This document shows positions 34,814 to 47,490 of a stretch of 64,000 nt of DNA, piece by piece. Position 1 is the first letter of the stretch, and every line of letters begins with the position of its first letter. The position numbers and the translations under genes were made by a program. This stretch comes from Cryptomeria japonica (taxonomy: Eukaryota > Streptophyta > Pinopsida > Cupressales > Cupressaceae): positions 216,884,997 through 216,948,996 of the forward strand of contig NC_081406.1 of the NCBI RefSeq assembly GCF_030272615.1, in the 5' to 3' direction. Under the pieces are notes generated by a model. The model made no database searches. It was not told the origin of the DNA and was given only the letters and a program-made list of their open reading frames with translations.

Positions 34814-37800
34814 TCAAAACAAAAAAGGAAACAACTGCTGCATCTCCTTAGTATCCTCCCACGTGGCATTCTTTTCGTCATACTAGTCCCATTGCACCTT
34901 GCACTGATCAACCTCTCTGTTGCGCAACTGGCACTGGCGCCTCTCCAAGATTATGAATGGCTCTATCATTATTCCCCCCATTTCTTGGACCTATAAAGAA
35001 TCCCAATTCAAAATGTGTTTCTCATCAGGTACATATTTTTTAAGAAGAGATACATGGAAGACATCATGGATTTGGCTCAATTGGGGAGGTAAGGCCAACC
35101 GATAAGCAACTGGATTAATTCTTCCCAATATTTCAAAAGGTCCGACATAACGAGGTGCAAGCTTAGTCTTTTTCCCAAATCTTATGGAACTCTTGTGTGG
35201 CCTAACCCTTAGGAAGACTTTCTCTCCTACTTCAAACTCCCTTGGTGTTCTATTTTTGTCTGCATAACTTTTTTGCCTATCCGAGGCTTCCTTCAATCTT
35301 TGCCTAATTTCCTTAATTTTCCTTTCCATTTCTTTCAACATATCTGGTCCAATAATCACTCTATCTTCAAGACTATCCCAACTCAAAGGTGTTCGACATG
35401 GTCTACCATACAAAGCTTCAAAAGGTTCCATTCCCAAAGATGTTTGATATGTATTATTGTAGGCAAACTCTACCAAAGGTAGGTACTCTTCCCATTTCCT
35501 CTGTTGGTCCATGCAGTACATGCGAAGCAGGTCTTCCATAATCTGATTTGTCCTTTCTGTCTGACCGTCGGTTTCCGGATGGTATGCGGTGCTAAAATTT
35601 AGTTGAGTTCCTAGAGCTGATTGAAGAGTGGTCCAAAACCTGGAAGTGAATCTTGCATCTCTGTCTGATATGATTTTCTCTGGTATTCCATGCAACCTAG
35701 CTATCTCCTTAACGAAGCGTCTAGCCAAGGTGGGTGCATCATCCGTCAGATTTCCTGGTATAAAGTGTGCCACTTTAGTGAGTTTGTCAATTACCACCAT
35801 TATTGCATCATGCCTAGAAGGTGACATGGGTAACCCTTGTACAAAATCCATGCTAATAACTTGCCACTTATGTTGAGGTACATCGTGCAATTGTAACAAT
35901 CCAGCTGGGTGTCTATGTTCTACCTTTACTCTTTGACACTCCAAACATTTAGCTACATACTTGACAATATCGCTCTTCAACCCTTGCCAAAAGTATAATT
36001 TCTTTAGATCTGCATAAAGTTTGGTAACTTCTGGGTGGCCTGAATAAGGGGCATTGTGAGCCTCCGACAAGACTACTTCCCTTAAACTCCCTGAATTAGG
36101 AATATAGATTCTGTTATTGTATCTGAGCAACCCATCTTCATCTAATGTATACCCTTCGACCTTAGGATCGGTCGGGTTGTGTCTTATAGTTAATTTGACT
36201 TGCTCATACCATGGGTCATGTCCTTGTTCATCCATTACTTGCCTTTTGAAAGAGGTTTTGAAGGTTGCTATAGTCATCAAGTGTCTCCTCCTACTTAAGG
36301 CATCTGCCACCCTATTTTCTTTTCCCTTAATATATTCAATTTCAAAATCATATTCACTTAGAAACTCTAACCACCTTCTTTGTCTGGCATTTAAGTGAGG
36401 TTGGGTAAAGATGTATTTTAGTCCTTGGTTATCTGACTTAAGCTCAAAGGGCTTCCCTAGCAAGAAGTGTCTCCATTTTTGCAGGGCATGCACAATTGCT
36501 GCCAACTCTAAGTTGTGGGGTGCATAATTGACTTCATGAGTCTTTAGCTTCCTAGATTAGTAGGCCACTACCCCTTCATCTTGGACAAGTACTCCTCCTA
36601 ACCCTTCAATAGAAGCATCTGTTATGACTGTGAAGTGTCCATTTGGATCTGGTACCCTTAGAATGGGTGCTGAAGTTAGTTTTCCCTTCAAGATTTGAAA
36701 TGCCTTATCACTTTGCTCGGTCCATACAAACCTTTTGCCCTTCCTTTGCAACGAGGTGATGGGGTTTGCTATCTTAGAGAATCCTTCCACAAACCTCCTA
36801 TAGTAACCTGCTAGCCCCATAAAGCTTCTTACCTCTGAAACATTCTTAGGGATTGGCCATTCTACTATCGCCTTTATTTTATCTGGGTCGACTGCTATTC
36901 CTTCCTTTGATATTATATGCCCAAGATAGTGAATCTTTTCCTCAAAGAAGGCACATTTGGACAATTTTCCATATAACTTATGTTCTCTCAATCTTTGCAA
37001 AACAATTTGTAGGTGCACTAAATGTTCCTCTTCATTTCTAGAGTAAATCAATATGTCATCCAAAAATACCAAAACAAACTTATCCAAGTAGTCATGGAAT
37101 ACACTATTCATTAGGTTCATGAATGCAGCTGGGGCATTAGTTACTCCAAAAGGGACTACTGTGAATTCATAATGTCCATACCTCGTCTCGAAAGCTGTCT
37201 TTGGAATGTCTTCTTCCTTAATTCTGAGTTGATGATACCCTGACCGGAGATCTATCTTTGAGAAAACTGCCGCTCCTTTCATTTGGTCAAAAAGGTCCTC
37301 TATGCGAGGTAAGGGATACCTATTCTTTATGGTGACTTTGTTCAACATCCTATAGTCGATGCATAGCCTTAAGGTTCCATCCTTCTTCTTAACAAATAAA
37401 ACTGGCGCTCCCCATGGTGATACACTTGGCCTTATTAATCCCTTGGCTAAGAGTTCCTCTAATTGCATTTTGAGCTCTTGTAATTCGGTTGTGTTCATCC
37501 GGTAAGGTGCCTTTGATACTGGTTCAGCTCCTGGGAGTACTTCGATAGAAAAGTCAAACTTTCTCTTAGGGGGTAAACCGGGTAGTTCTTCTGGAAAAAC
37601 ATCCTTAAACTCCTTTAAGAAAGGGGTATTTTCAAAGGTTGGTGTATTTTCCTCCTTTCCTTCATCAATTTCAACCATAAAGATTTGTCCCCCTCTTCTC
37701 CTTTCCTTCTTTAATTGCATTGCTGAGATAGTTTCTATATTAATGGGTTTAAACTTCCCTTGGATTTTGACCCTTTTCCCCCCATCATCCAAACATTCAA

Positions 37801-38119
37801 CAACTTTGCTATAAAAATCTACATTAGCTTGATGGTCTGCTAACCAACTCATTCCCATAATTACATCATATAATCCTAGGGGTGCCACATAGAGATCTAC
37901 CCTTGTTTCGAACTCAGGGAATTGTACCCTTGCCCTCGGTAAACACTTAGTTACTTCTCTAGTTGCCTTATCCCCATATTGAACCGTCCATGATGACTCC
38001 ATTTGATTAACTTTTAATGCATATTTGTTTACTAATTCAGGTGAGATGAAACATTCAGATGATCCAGTGTCAATTAGAATTGATATTGGTTGTTCAAATA
38101 GTGTACCTGTAGTTTCCAC
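34814..38119 (-). pseudogene. Pol of Ty3-C, nearly intact
   Basis: This is one frame, continuous with gag, covering protease, RT, RNase H, integrase and chromodomain, ending at a TGA at 34814. The protease has [11 protein letters not shown] (Asp-Thr-Gly at 38063-38071). The RT has [17 protein letters not shown] and FLDD at 37055-37066. RNase H follows, interrupted by TAA at 36557 inside AY-SRKLK. Integrase has the His-His-Cys-Cys zinc region, DFVQGLP, ISDRDARF and YHPETDGQTER with the D, D and E residues, and ends HDVFHVSLLKKYVPDE. Past a TAG at 34991 the chromodomain reads EPFIILERRQCQLRNREVDQ and KVQWD, then another TAG at 34883, then YDEKNATWEDTKEM. No frameshift is present. The domain order and chromodomain place it with Tekay/Del-like chromoviruses. 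Confidence 0.93.
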
Positions 38120-38170
38120 GGGAACATTCTGGTATCTTCTTCTTTGGTTCCTAACCGCTGCATGAATCCT

Positions 38171-39454
38171 CTATTGGGGCCCTTGTTGGGGTTGATTGGC
38201 CCTAATTTGTCCTTGCATCCTGGGGCACTCTCTAGCAAAATGGTTTTCCCCACACATAAAGCATCCATCTGGAGGACCTCTCCTACCTTGATTTCTAGGG
38301 GGATCATTCCTTGTTTCATTTCCCCTGGGTGGATAAGTTGTCCTGTTCTGCTGGTCATTCCTGTTATAGTTGCCCCTGTTATCATTGCCCCTGTTATTAT
38401 TGCCCCTGTTATTATTGCCTCTGGTATTATCATTTCCATTCCTCTGATATTGATTAGGCGGTGGTCTCCTTTCGGAAGAGTTATTCCTTTGACCCTTGTT
38501 GAAATTAGTGTTTCCATTGAATTCTTGCTTCCTTTTAAATGAGTGGTTCCCATTATAGTTCCGTCCTGCTAGTGTTTGAATCTTCCTCTCTTGCCTTAGG
38601 GACTTTTCAAGTACTTCATTCATATTTCTGGGTCCATGCATATCAACCTCTGCCCCTATGTTGGTATTCAGCCCCAAAATGAATTTCCTTGCTTGGCCTT
38701 CTTCATCCTTTTGGTACATAGGCACATATTTAAGCAACTTGGCGAACTTATCCCAATATTGTTGAACGGATAGGGGCCCTTGACGTAGATTATGGAATTC
38801 TATCACTTTCTCATCAAAGAACAATTGAGGGAGCCACCTATCTCGAAAATGGTGAACAAATTGATCCCATGTGATCGTATCCCTGTTATACCCATTTTGT
38901 TCCTTGGTATTGGTCCACGAACTAGCCGCCTCCCCTGTGAGTTGATAGGAGCCCCATAAAGCCTTGGTTGTTTCGCTAAAATCTCTTAGCTCAAAATAGT
39001 TTTCCATTTCATTTAGCCAATTCTCAGCCCCTTCACCAATCTGCCTCCCATCGAACTTAGGAGGGGTGATTTTCTTTAAATCCTTGGAGAGTTCCAATAT
39101 GTTATTTTCCTTTCCATTACCCATCACATTTCCTTGATTGCTACCAGGGTTTCCATTCTCGGTACCACTTCTGTTCTCATAGTCATTCTGCCTTTCCCTA
39201 AGGTCCTGCAGTGATTGTTCCAAGAAGTTGATTTTATCTCTTTGTTCGGTTAGAAGGTCGATTATAGCTTGGACCCCATCTCCGTTATTCCCTGGGTTGT
39301 GTCGAACCTCTTCATGATCTTCCCCATGGTTTCCTTCATGGTTTTCCTCATGGTTTTCCTCATGGCTTACCTCCCTTTGACTCCTAGTACGTCTTCCATT
39401 ACCCCTTCCTCTTCCTCTTCCTCTTCCTCTTCCTCTTCCTCTTCCTCTTGCCAT
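38171..39454 (-). pseudogene. Gag of Ty3-C (open frame up to a TAG before pol)
   Basis: 427 codons from ATG at 39452-39454 to TAG at 38171-38173. The N-terminus is an Arg-Gly repeat (MARGRGRGRGRGRG) encoded by a 6-bp microsatellite, followed by a Glu/His/Asn-rich stretch. The central gag domain includes ITPPKFDGRQIGEGAENWLN and FHNLRQGPLSVQQYWDKF. The C-terminal part has Asn-Arg-Gly repeats (about 38340-38425) and a zinc knuckle CFMCGENHFAREC, one residue shorter than CX2CX4HX4C. The frame continues into pol after the TAG. The stop is either a mutated Gln codon or a natural gag-pol boundary. In known relatives gag forms the particle and its knuckle binds RNA. Confidence 0.92.
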
Positions 39455-39589
39455 TCTAGGTTTTACCTGAAAGTTAAATTATGTAGTTAGTTTTTTTTTT
39501 GTGTAGAATAAAATTTAATTTCTATTATTGCAAAACATTCCCTTAGTTGAATAAATTGAAGTGAGCACAAGGCCTAGATTTGAACCTTT

Positions 39590-39601
39590 GCTCTGATACC
39601 A
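39590..39601 (-). promoter_or_regulatory. Primer binding site of Ty3-C
   Basis: Minus strand TGGTATCAGAGC, a perfect match to the initiator-Met tRNA type, two bases from the 5' LTR. Confidence 0.92.
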
Positions 39602-39603
39602 CA

Positions 39604-41611
39604 TGTAATAACCCATCTTCATTTCCTATTTCGTGTAATAACCCACCAAAATTGATTCAACAAAAATTGAGTATTTTTTTTTTTTTCATTATGTTTTATT
39701 CAATTGCATACTCTGGGCATCCATCCAATTAGGATTAGGCATTCATCCATTCGGGATGAGCTTCTAACCATACGGGTTAGGCAATTGTCCATACGGGACG
39801 TAAAATTCCATCTATCCAATACGGGATAGGCATCTACCCATACGGGGTAGGCATCCATCCAAACGGGATAGGAGATGCTCTGGCCAGAGACTTAGACTCA
39901 TCGGGACCATTCGGGTCCTGAGCCACTCACTAAGTACTACACTCTTCTAACAAGAATGCACCAAGGTCGCCGTCCTTAGGAGTAATTAAAAATAACACAA
40001 GCTTGAATTCTGCCTCAGAATTTGGCTTAAAGCCTCGGGAAGTCAAGCGAATCCATACGGGATTCCTTCTGAGTATGCATTGAATTAAATTGATTATCTT
40101 ATTTTCCATTTAGGATTCTTACTCAACCAAGCCTAGACCCCACCCACGAACGCCTGAGTACGAGGGACAACTCCGTCCCAAGACTGCCTACATACCCACT
40201 TCGGCACGGGATCAAGGCGTAAAGTATGTAGTTCTATTTTCTAATCTATGGTTTGATGTAAACTAATTTGTGGGTACGCAACCCTTTCTAGGGTCAGTGT
40301 CCCAGACAGTTTCTCTGCGGTTGCTACCCACGATGGTAGCACTTAAGCGAAGGCTCAAGATGGCCTATTGCTTGTGGCCTAAAAAAAAGAAAATAACTAG
40401 ATCCTAATACTTATCATGAACGTCACCCAATTGCAAAACGCCAATATCCCTTCAAAAAAAGAAATCAATTTCATGAGAGCTTTTGACTTGACCATCCCTA
40501 AGAGGGGTTTACTATGGTTTATCTCAACGGATGTGAAAATCATTTAAAAGTTATCTTATTAAATTATCGATCCAAGGGGGATTGCCCGCCCCTCGGATTT
40601 TAACTTCCAAATGTCCCTTATTACTCCCCGACGATTTATAGGGACGATGCCACAAACGTCGTTAATGCAGCTTTATTAGGCGTTAAGTGCAGTAGTTCAA
40701 CACGACGGCATTACCCGTAAGCGTGACCCAGAGGCACCGTATATACCGAACGCTGCTAGTTTTGGTTTTCCAACTGCCTTTGTTTAGTTTTCTAAACTAA
40801 CAGCATGCTTGAAAATATAATTATGAATTGGATGTACACAATTTAAACTTTAAATACTATCGAAAAAAGAGAGATATTGTTATTCTACAATTGGCATGAT
40901 AATTGAGAACTTATGAGCAATTGCATGTAGATAATGAATGCGGAATAAAAGCAAGGTAAAATAATATCATTGCACACAAAATGAAGAAGTGTTTACTCTT
41001 ATTGTAAGAACAATTAAATATAGAGTTACTAGCAATTAGTTTACACTTTTGGGATTAATCATAAGACTTAAAGATTTAAGTAAGCTCAAGTTTATCACCC
41101 AAGAATCAATTAGATCCTCAATGGTTTGGGAGGTCCATTTTTTTTTACAATAATATACCATACGATAATCTCTATTGATTATTAAAACTATTAATAATGA
41201 TTATCAATAATTTATTAATAATTATTACCAATTACATTATTAATAAGTTATTAATAATTATTGTTAATTAATCCAAAACTTATTAAAAAAAATATCTAAA
41301 GTTTATCAATTATCAACAACTAAAACTTTATTACCAACTATTAACAATTAAATTCCAAAAAAAAGGGGATTTAAAATATTCAAGTTGTGGTATTGCGTGC
41401 CCAGCGCATTTAGTGGGAGGGGGACCCCACGGTTCCCCCCACTACCCTGCGGCCACTGCCGTAGCAGTGACCGTAGGTTAGTGGAGGGTACCGTAACGGT
41501 ACCGCTCCCCACCTGCAGAGTTATTAACTCCGCCTGCGGCCGAAGTCCCATGCAACGTACCACGTGGTGATTACAATTCCTCATGCGATGGGTTTTTTTC
41601 TTAAACGGTTC

Positions 41612-41653
<42 letters not shown>

Positions 41654-43262
41654 TTTTATTTATTTTATTTTATCTTATTATTTTTTTTTTCTCTTTTCCA
41701 GGTTAATTTAAATAGATAGAGAGTAGATTTTAAACTTTAAGGATAAAATAAATTAAAATATTAAGTAGTAATGGGGTTCATTCTCAGGAATAAATAACCC
41801 AGAGGGATAAACAATCCAGAGAGAATAACTAGATCCCAGCATAGTGCAGAGGATTGAAAACCAGATGTGTAACTAAAGGTAACTCATATTTTGCTTCCAC
41901 ACAGAGATTAAAATATCCCAGAGAGTAAATCGTTTCCAGCCATGAAAGGTAGATGGATTTATGCAGGCTTATGATTGTATTTCGTTAGTCTGATTTCACT
42001 CTAACATTTACAGGGATAAATTTATTCCTACAGGAGGATTTAATTCATTCAAAACAAGATTTTATTCATAGCAAGGAATATTTTAATTCTACAGCAAGAA
42101 TTTGAAAGACAACATTTTGATTCTTCAAACTGGCAAAATCCAAACTACAGCAAGCAATTGATGGATAATATTTTAATTAACAGTATCCAATCTACAGCAA
42201 GAAATTGAAAGACAATATTTTAAATCTTCAAGCTAACATTATCCAATCTACAGCAAGAAATTGAAGGATAATAATATTATTTAACAGTATCCAATCTACA
42301 GCAAGAAGTTGAAAAACAATATTTTAATTCTTCAACTCATCCACTACAAACAGATTTCAACTAAGTTCAACAATATATTAAACCTTGATCTAACAACAAT
42401 TTTTTTTTTTTTTACAAATGAATCTAATTCCTATCAAAATCTGAAACTAAATTTCTTATCAAGACTCTGAAAAAAAACAATTAATCTAGTTCTCATCAAA
42501 TGATTCTAATCACCTACTTCTTATAAAAATTTGAAACTAATTCTTTCAAGAATCTGAAAACAAAAGAATCTCATTCTCATCAAATGATTCTAATTACCTA
42601 CTTCTTATAAAAATTGAAACTAATTCTTTCAAGAATCTGAAAACAATGAATCTCATTCTCATTAAATGATTCTAATTTCCTAAACAATTTAATCAAATCT
42701 AATTGCAACAAAATAAGATGCATGAAAACTAAATTTGAAAGAACCTGGGTGCTTGGAAATGGTGTAGAATCCTCTATGAATCTTCCTTGATCCTCCAAAC
42801 TTGAAGAGAAGTCCTCCCAAACAAAATCTTAGTTGAAAATGAAAATTGACTACAAAGGAAAATTTTACTTGAAGAATTTCTTATGGAATAGCCAACCACT
42901 CATTTTGAAACTTGTACCTCTTTTATAAAAGAAATTTCAAATTCCCACTACCTAATTTTTAATTGAAAAAAAAAGAGATTCTCTCCCAATTTGGCCTCCA
43001 TGCAAATTGATTAGGCTTAGTGGGAGGAGTTACATGCAAGGGTGGTGGAGAAGCCTCTAGAAGCTTCTTATTCCTCCTACAACATGTGCCTTAATTTGGG
43101 TGAGGGAAATTAAATAACCAATTAAAAATATAAATGTATTTTCCATGTGTGTGTGTGGTTTATTATTTTTATTCCCTTACAATATTCATTCAATAGTTTA
43201 TCCAAAGAAATATAATAGAGTTTTGTATTTAAATCAAAAGGCGATAAAGGAGGGTTGTGACA
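39604..43262 (-). repeat. 5' LTR of Ty3-C
   Basis: 3659 bp, almost identical to 31107-34740 with scattered single-base changes. The TA repeat at about 41615-41652 is roughly 20 bases longer than in the other copy. It holds the same internal repeats and hairpin island. Promoter elements for the element should lie here, but I could not place a TATA box with confidence. Confidence 0.93.
41395..41590. repeat. GC-rich hairpin island in the Ty3-C 5' LTR
   Basis: Counterpart of 32890-33095. Here GGTACCG-taa-CGGTACC (41487-41503) is a perfect hairpin; the other LTR has two transitions that break it. CACTGC-cgta-GCAGTG (41454-41469) is perfect in both. Confidence 0.7.
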
Positions 43263-43438
43263 GTGGACATAGTGGAGCCTTGGGGTTTTCCAAGGTGTTT
43301 ATTGGTGTCACTAAACCATTGCTTGAATTGGTGATTGTGTAAGGATCTTTGGAAACATGGATTACCAGTTGAGTTTGTGAGCCTTAGAGGTTGGTTGGTT
43401 CAAGGTCACGCTCCTTCCAGTCTGTTGCCTCCTCGTCA
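43263..43438 (+). repeat. 3' LTR of Ty3-A, segment 3
   Basis: Completes the Ty3-A LTR, from GTGGACATAGTGGAGCC to CCTCGTCA, parallel to the last 175 bases of the 5' LTR, and is followed by the target duplication GTCAT. Confidence 0.87.
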
Positions 43439-43443
43439 GTCAT

Positions 43444-46096
43444 GATGAAGAATGTCAAGGGATCCTATCTAATTGTTAAGTACATGTTTTGGTTTTGGTT
43501 TTAGTTTTGACTTTCATTTTCATTTTCCTTTTTTGTGCTTGCACGATTATTGAAAATAATTTATTTTTTACAAAAATATATAAACTACATAAATTTTAAA
43601 ATAGGCATAAACATAATGTGCCTTAGTCAATGGGTAAATATGCACTCAAATGATTATAATTCAATTCAAAACCATGAACATCTAGCATGAGAAAAACTCT
43701 ACACCACATGTTCATGTGCTTTAAATAGCATACAACTTGAAATATTTTGGTACAAATGAAACCATATGGTTTGACATCTAGTACCATCATATCTACTGTG
43801 TAAAGTGACTATATAAGTTTAACACATGTAACTATCACCTTGTCTACATGATAGAGTGTACCATACTTATGTGCAATCTATCAAAATCACTATTGAAGTA
43901 ATAGTAGATGGTTTCTATATAAATATATAAAATGCATAAGGTGTAACAAAAGAAAAACTAAACAACTATTTGCATACAAAACATAGTATATATCTTTTTC
44001 TATGTTTGTATTGCAAAGTCTTTTATTCTCATTGAATGCAAATTTACGTTATAATCTATGATTTTATTTGCGTATTCTACAAATCATGCTAGTTACAAGC
44101 TAATTTGTAGATTTTTCCTTTAATCCATTTTGAAACTTGATTAGTAGGTTGCACAATCAAGACCATATCATGTGGTATGATTGATTCTCAAATGAAATAA
44201 CATGTATGACCTAATATTGTTGATAGATGGCATCAAGCAAATATTTTTCACTTTAAATATCAAATATAAAAGTAAAGTATGCTCATTGATTATTAAATTA
44301 CATTAGAATAGTGAATGAACATCACAAGTTGAATATTATCACATTTGTAAGAATACATTGCTCTCTTTGGTGGTAGATATTTGACTTCATTGACAAATTT
44401 CAGGATTCACATTTACCATATTTCCATCCCTCTCATTTTATTAAGAAGAGATCTCCTACCCACCATCCGAATTGATATTATAGATTTGTTTGACATCAAA
44501 ACCTACTCGCCTTCATAACCTCACACCAATCACACACCTTTTTTTTTTTACCTCAAATACCAAAAATACAATATAAAACATTTTAAAATCATCCCTATAA
44601 CATTTTTTTTTCCATTTTGCTTGAAATCCACACTCTTTTCAACCTCTCTATACTCTCTTTCTCTATTCCATGGAACAATTTTTGGTAAGTTTTATTAGCT
44701 TCATTATAAAATATATTATGTGTCCTTGCTCCCTAACAAACTTACATTTCAATATAAAATTTCCATAGAATCCAATACTCTTCTAATGTTGTACGGCCTA
44801 CATTTTCGTCTTAGCATATCAAAGTATTACAATTATTAAGCAAGCAATATTTAATGTCAAATGTCTCATACGTGGTCGAGGCAAAATATATTTATATTTT
44901 AAAAAATTAGCTGATTTGGAGGAATATTATGACATAGCTGTTAAATTCGTTGTTGGCATTCAATATTTGACTACCCAATGCGAAAATTTAATTTGTGAAT
45001 TATATGGCAAAATTTAAAATATTACAAGCAATCTAATTAAATAATTTCGCATAGTACCCCTATTCAATCATAGGAAAGCACAACTACATAATAATACATA
45101 TTTATAGTGATCAATTATTAAACCAAGATATATTCGAGATTTATTCAGCAAACAGTCTTCCAAATAAATAAGTATTTTTTAAAGATATGAACAAATCAAT
45201 CTTGCTCTCTATAATAGGATGGTTGTGTTTGATTCTCAAGTAGATTCCCTAAGTACTCTTTTGATTGTTTTGACTTACCATTCTTATATAATAATTATTA
45301 TTTAAATATTTTTTATTTAAATAAAATGATGTTAAAATTTATTAAAATGTATTGTAAAGTTGAAATTTGTATGTTTATGTCAATTTTTATTTAGTTTTGT
45401 GTTTATTGTAAAAGAATGCTTAATACAATTACATAATCATAAATAAGGCAATTTTCTATAAAATTGGATTCATTTTTCTAGCCTTCGTCCATCTTTATGC
45501 AATGCATTGTAATATATTTATTATATTTTATCCATACATGTACAGTTTTCATATTGCTTACATTTATTGCACTCTATATCATTAGACAATTATTACATGC
45601 ATAGAGTTCACTCTTTTATCATGTTAAGTCAATCTTATGGGTACAAGATCAATCTTATCAACAAGAGGCCTACCCTTAAATTTCTAAAAAATTCAAATTT
45701 AAATTCAATTGAATTCCACCCACTTTACTAACTATTGTGTTCCAATGAAGCACACATTTACATGAATATCTTGTGGTATTGTAGTATCTAAAGTTATCCA
45801 ATTTCATTTATTTCATGCCTTCCATTAATTGAATATCCTCATACTCTAGAGAATTCAAAGGGTATTCATTATAGGGATCTTTAGAATTGGTGCACTAAAA
45901 GGAATTAGAATCTACATGAAGTCCGATTATTTGAACTAGTGACATGCTAATAAGGTTTGTCTTTACCAATGATTACCATAAGAGAACATGTTCACCATTT
46001 TTTAGCCCTCTTAGGCATTTGAAGTATTATTCGAATTGAAAGTAAATTAGAACAAAACACATCAAGAAGAGTAGAGAACAAAAATACACAACAAAT
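43444..46096. other. AT-rich sequence without recognised genes
   Basis: The first roughly 50 bases look like a continuation of the tandem repeat interrupted by Ty3-A. The rest is AT-rich with no open frame of note on either strand, and I found no LTR ends, primer sites or protein-like segments. Confidence 0.6.
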
Positions 46097-46101
46097 GAAA
46101 T

Positions 46102-47365
46102 TGTTGATCAGGCTGAAAGCACCAGAATACTGAGAGGGGGGGTTGAATCAATATTCCCACTTATTTAAAACAATAAACCTTTTACCAATTGAAGTTGTCC
46201 TCACAAATATCAAACTGACTTGACTGAAGTAAAATAGTTCATGCAGAATAAACAAGAAGAACACAACCACAAGATAAACACCAAAATTTGTATGTGGAAA
46301 AACCAAATGGGAAAAACCACAGAGAATGTTAACTCTCAAGAAAATATAACTAGTTATAGTTGCATTTACAAATAGGTGGCTCACTGCTAGATTATACAAA
46401 TAGCTCACTACCAAACTACTCATTAAAGATGCAATAAGAGAGGGCTAACTACCAGAATGCTCACTGCAAGTGAAAAGGTTGAACTGAGAAGTTTTGCATC
46501 TCCAAATGAATGAGATCAGTTCCAAGTTTAAGGTCAAATTACAAATCTCAGATTTTATAGAAGACCTAGTTAGAGATCTCTTCACCATTGTCCCGTAGCA
46601 GGTCCAATAAAGGGCTACTGCACTACCGTGACACTGATTACCTTCCCTATCTGCAACTCTTATATACAATGCTTCTTTCACTACCAACTATCTTCTGCAC
46701 ATCACACACACTCTCTCTTGATCGATGTCTCTATTCACCACTCATGTACATGTATATATATACCAAAGGGTAAAATTATAGAATAGTGTGTCGGCCAAGC
46801 CCAACACGCTATCAATAAGCTCATGTTGGCCTCTGCAATACTTCTACATAATTGCTTTACATACTTCCGATTATCAATGCATATATCGAGATTATCAAAG
46901 AAAGGGCAAGGTTCATCCAGACCCAAGAAAATAGACATATTGTCACACAATTAAGCCCAATATCTCCAAAATGTAGACTCCACATGTACCAAGGAAACCA
47001 CAATTACAAAACTTGAAGAGATACTTCTAATAGCCTTTAAAAATACAAACTCTGGGATACATAATTGATACCGAAATCAACAAGAATTCCTAACACTGAG
47101 ATACTGGGGTCAATGAGAACTCAATGGGACCTCAAAAGGTCAACATCCTAAGTTGTCCATATTGCATAATAACTTTTAACAAAAAACCATAATAAGTGAA
47201 CTAGACATACATACTGACCCATACAATCCTTGCATAACTATAGACATATAACACCCATAACATCCATGACATCCAGAATTATATTTGGGCCTGCATACAT
47301 AGTCTGGTATAGCACCAAATGACTAATTTGACATCAATGACAATATTATTCACACAAGTCTAACA
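46102..47365 (-). repeat. 3' LTR of LTR-D
   Basis: Minus strand TGTTAGACTTGTG to CCTGATCAACA. Carries the shared G-run plus GTTGAATCA block at about 46130-46150 and a GTGGAAAAACC block at about 46291. Matches the split 5' LTR from 51407 along its length. Confidence 0.87.
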
Positions 47366-47490
47366 ATCTCCCCCTTTGTCATTGATGGCAAAACCTATTC
47401 AAAAGATGACTTTGCCAACTCCCCCTTACTCATGTAATTCCTCAAAACCACATTCCTTGAACTCATATTCCTTTCTCCCCCCTTTGACAT
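47366..47490 (-). promoter_or_regulatory. Polypurine tracts of LTR-D
   Basis: Next to the 3' LTR the minus strand reads TGACAAAGGGGGAGAT (47366-47381). Further purine runs lie at about 47420 and 47475, the latter again in the form TGTCAAAGGGGGGAGA. Confidence 0.75.

Larger units (their letters stand above)
31102..43267 (-). mobile_element. Ty3-C chromovirus, youngest element, nested in Ty3-A
   Basis: A complete minus-strand Ty3/gypsy element (31107-43262) with the exact target duplication GTGGA (31102-31106 and 43263-43267). The uninterrupted site GTAAGTGGACATAG survives in the Ty3-A 5' LTR. On the minus strand the layout is 5' LTR 39604-43262, primer site, gag, pol with chromodomain, polypurine tract, 3' LTR 31107-34740. 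The two LTRs are nearly identical by eye; most of the 25-bp length difference is a TA repeat. It is the least decayed element in the window. Confidence 0.95.
17732..43443 (+). mobile_element. Ty3-A chromovirus, split by two later insertions
   Basis: A plus-strand Ty3/gypsy element with 5' LTR 17737-19371, interior 19372-23987, and a 3' LTR in three pieces (23988-24191, 29837-31106, 43263-43438) separated by Copia-B and Ty3-C. Flanks GTTAT (17732-17736) and GTCAT (43439-43443) fit a 5-bp target duplication with one change. Removing the two insertions and their duplicated target bases leaves a 1640-bp 3' LTR against 1635 bp for the 5' LTR. The coding region is heavily mutated, so it is an old copy. 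Confidence 0.9.

Noticed and set aside
34814..39454. Endogenous pararetrovirus
   Set aside because: Flanking LTRs, initiator-Met primer site, integrase and chromodomain identify a Ty3/gypsy chromovirus. No movement protein or viral coat motif is present.
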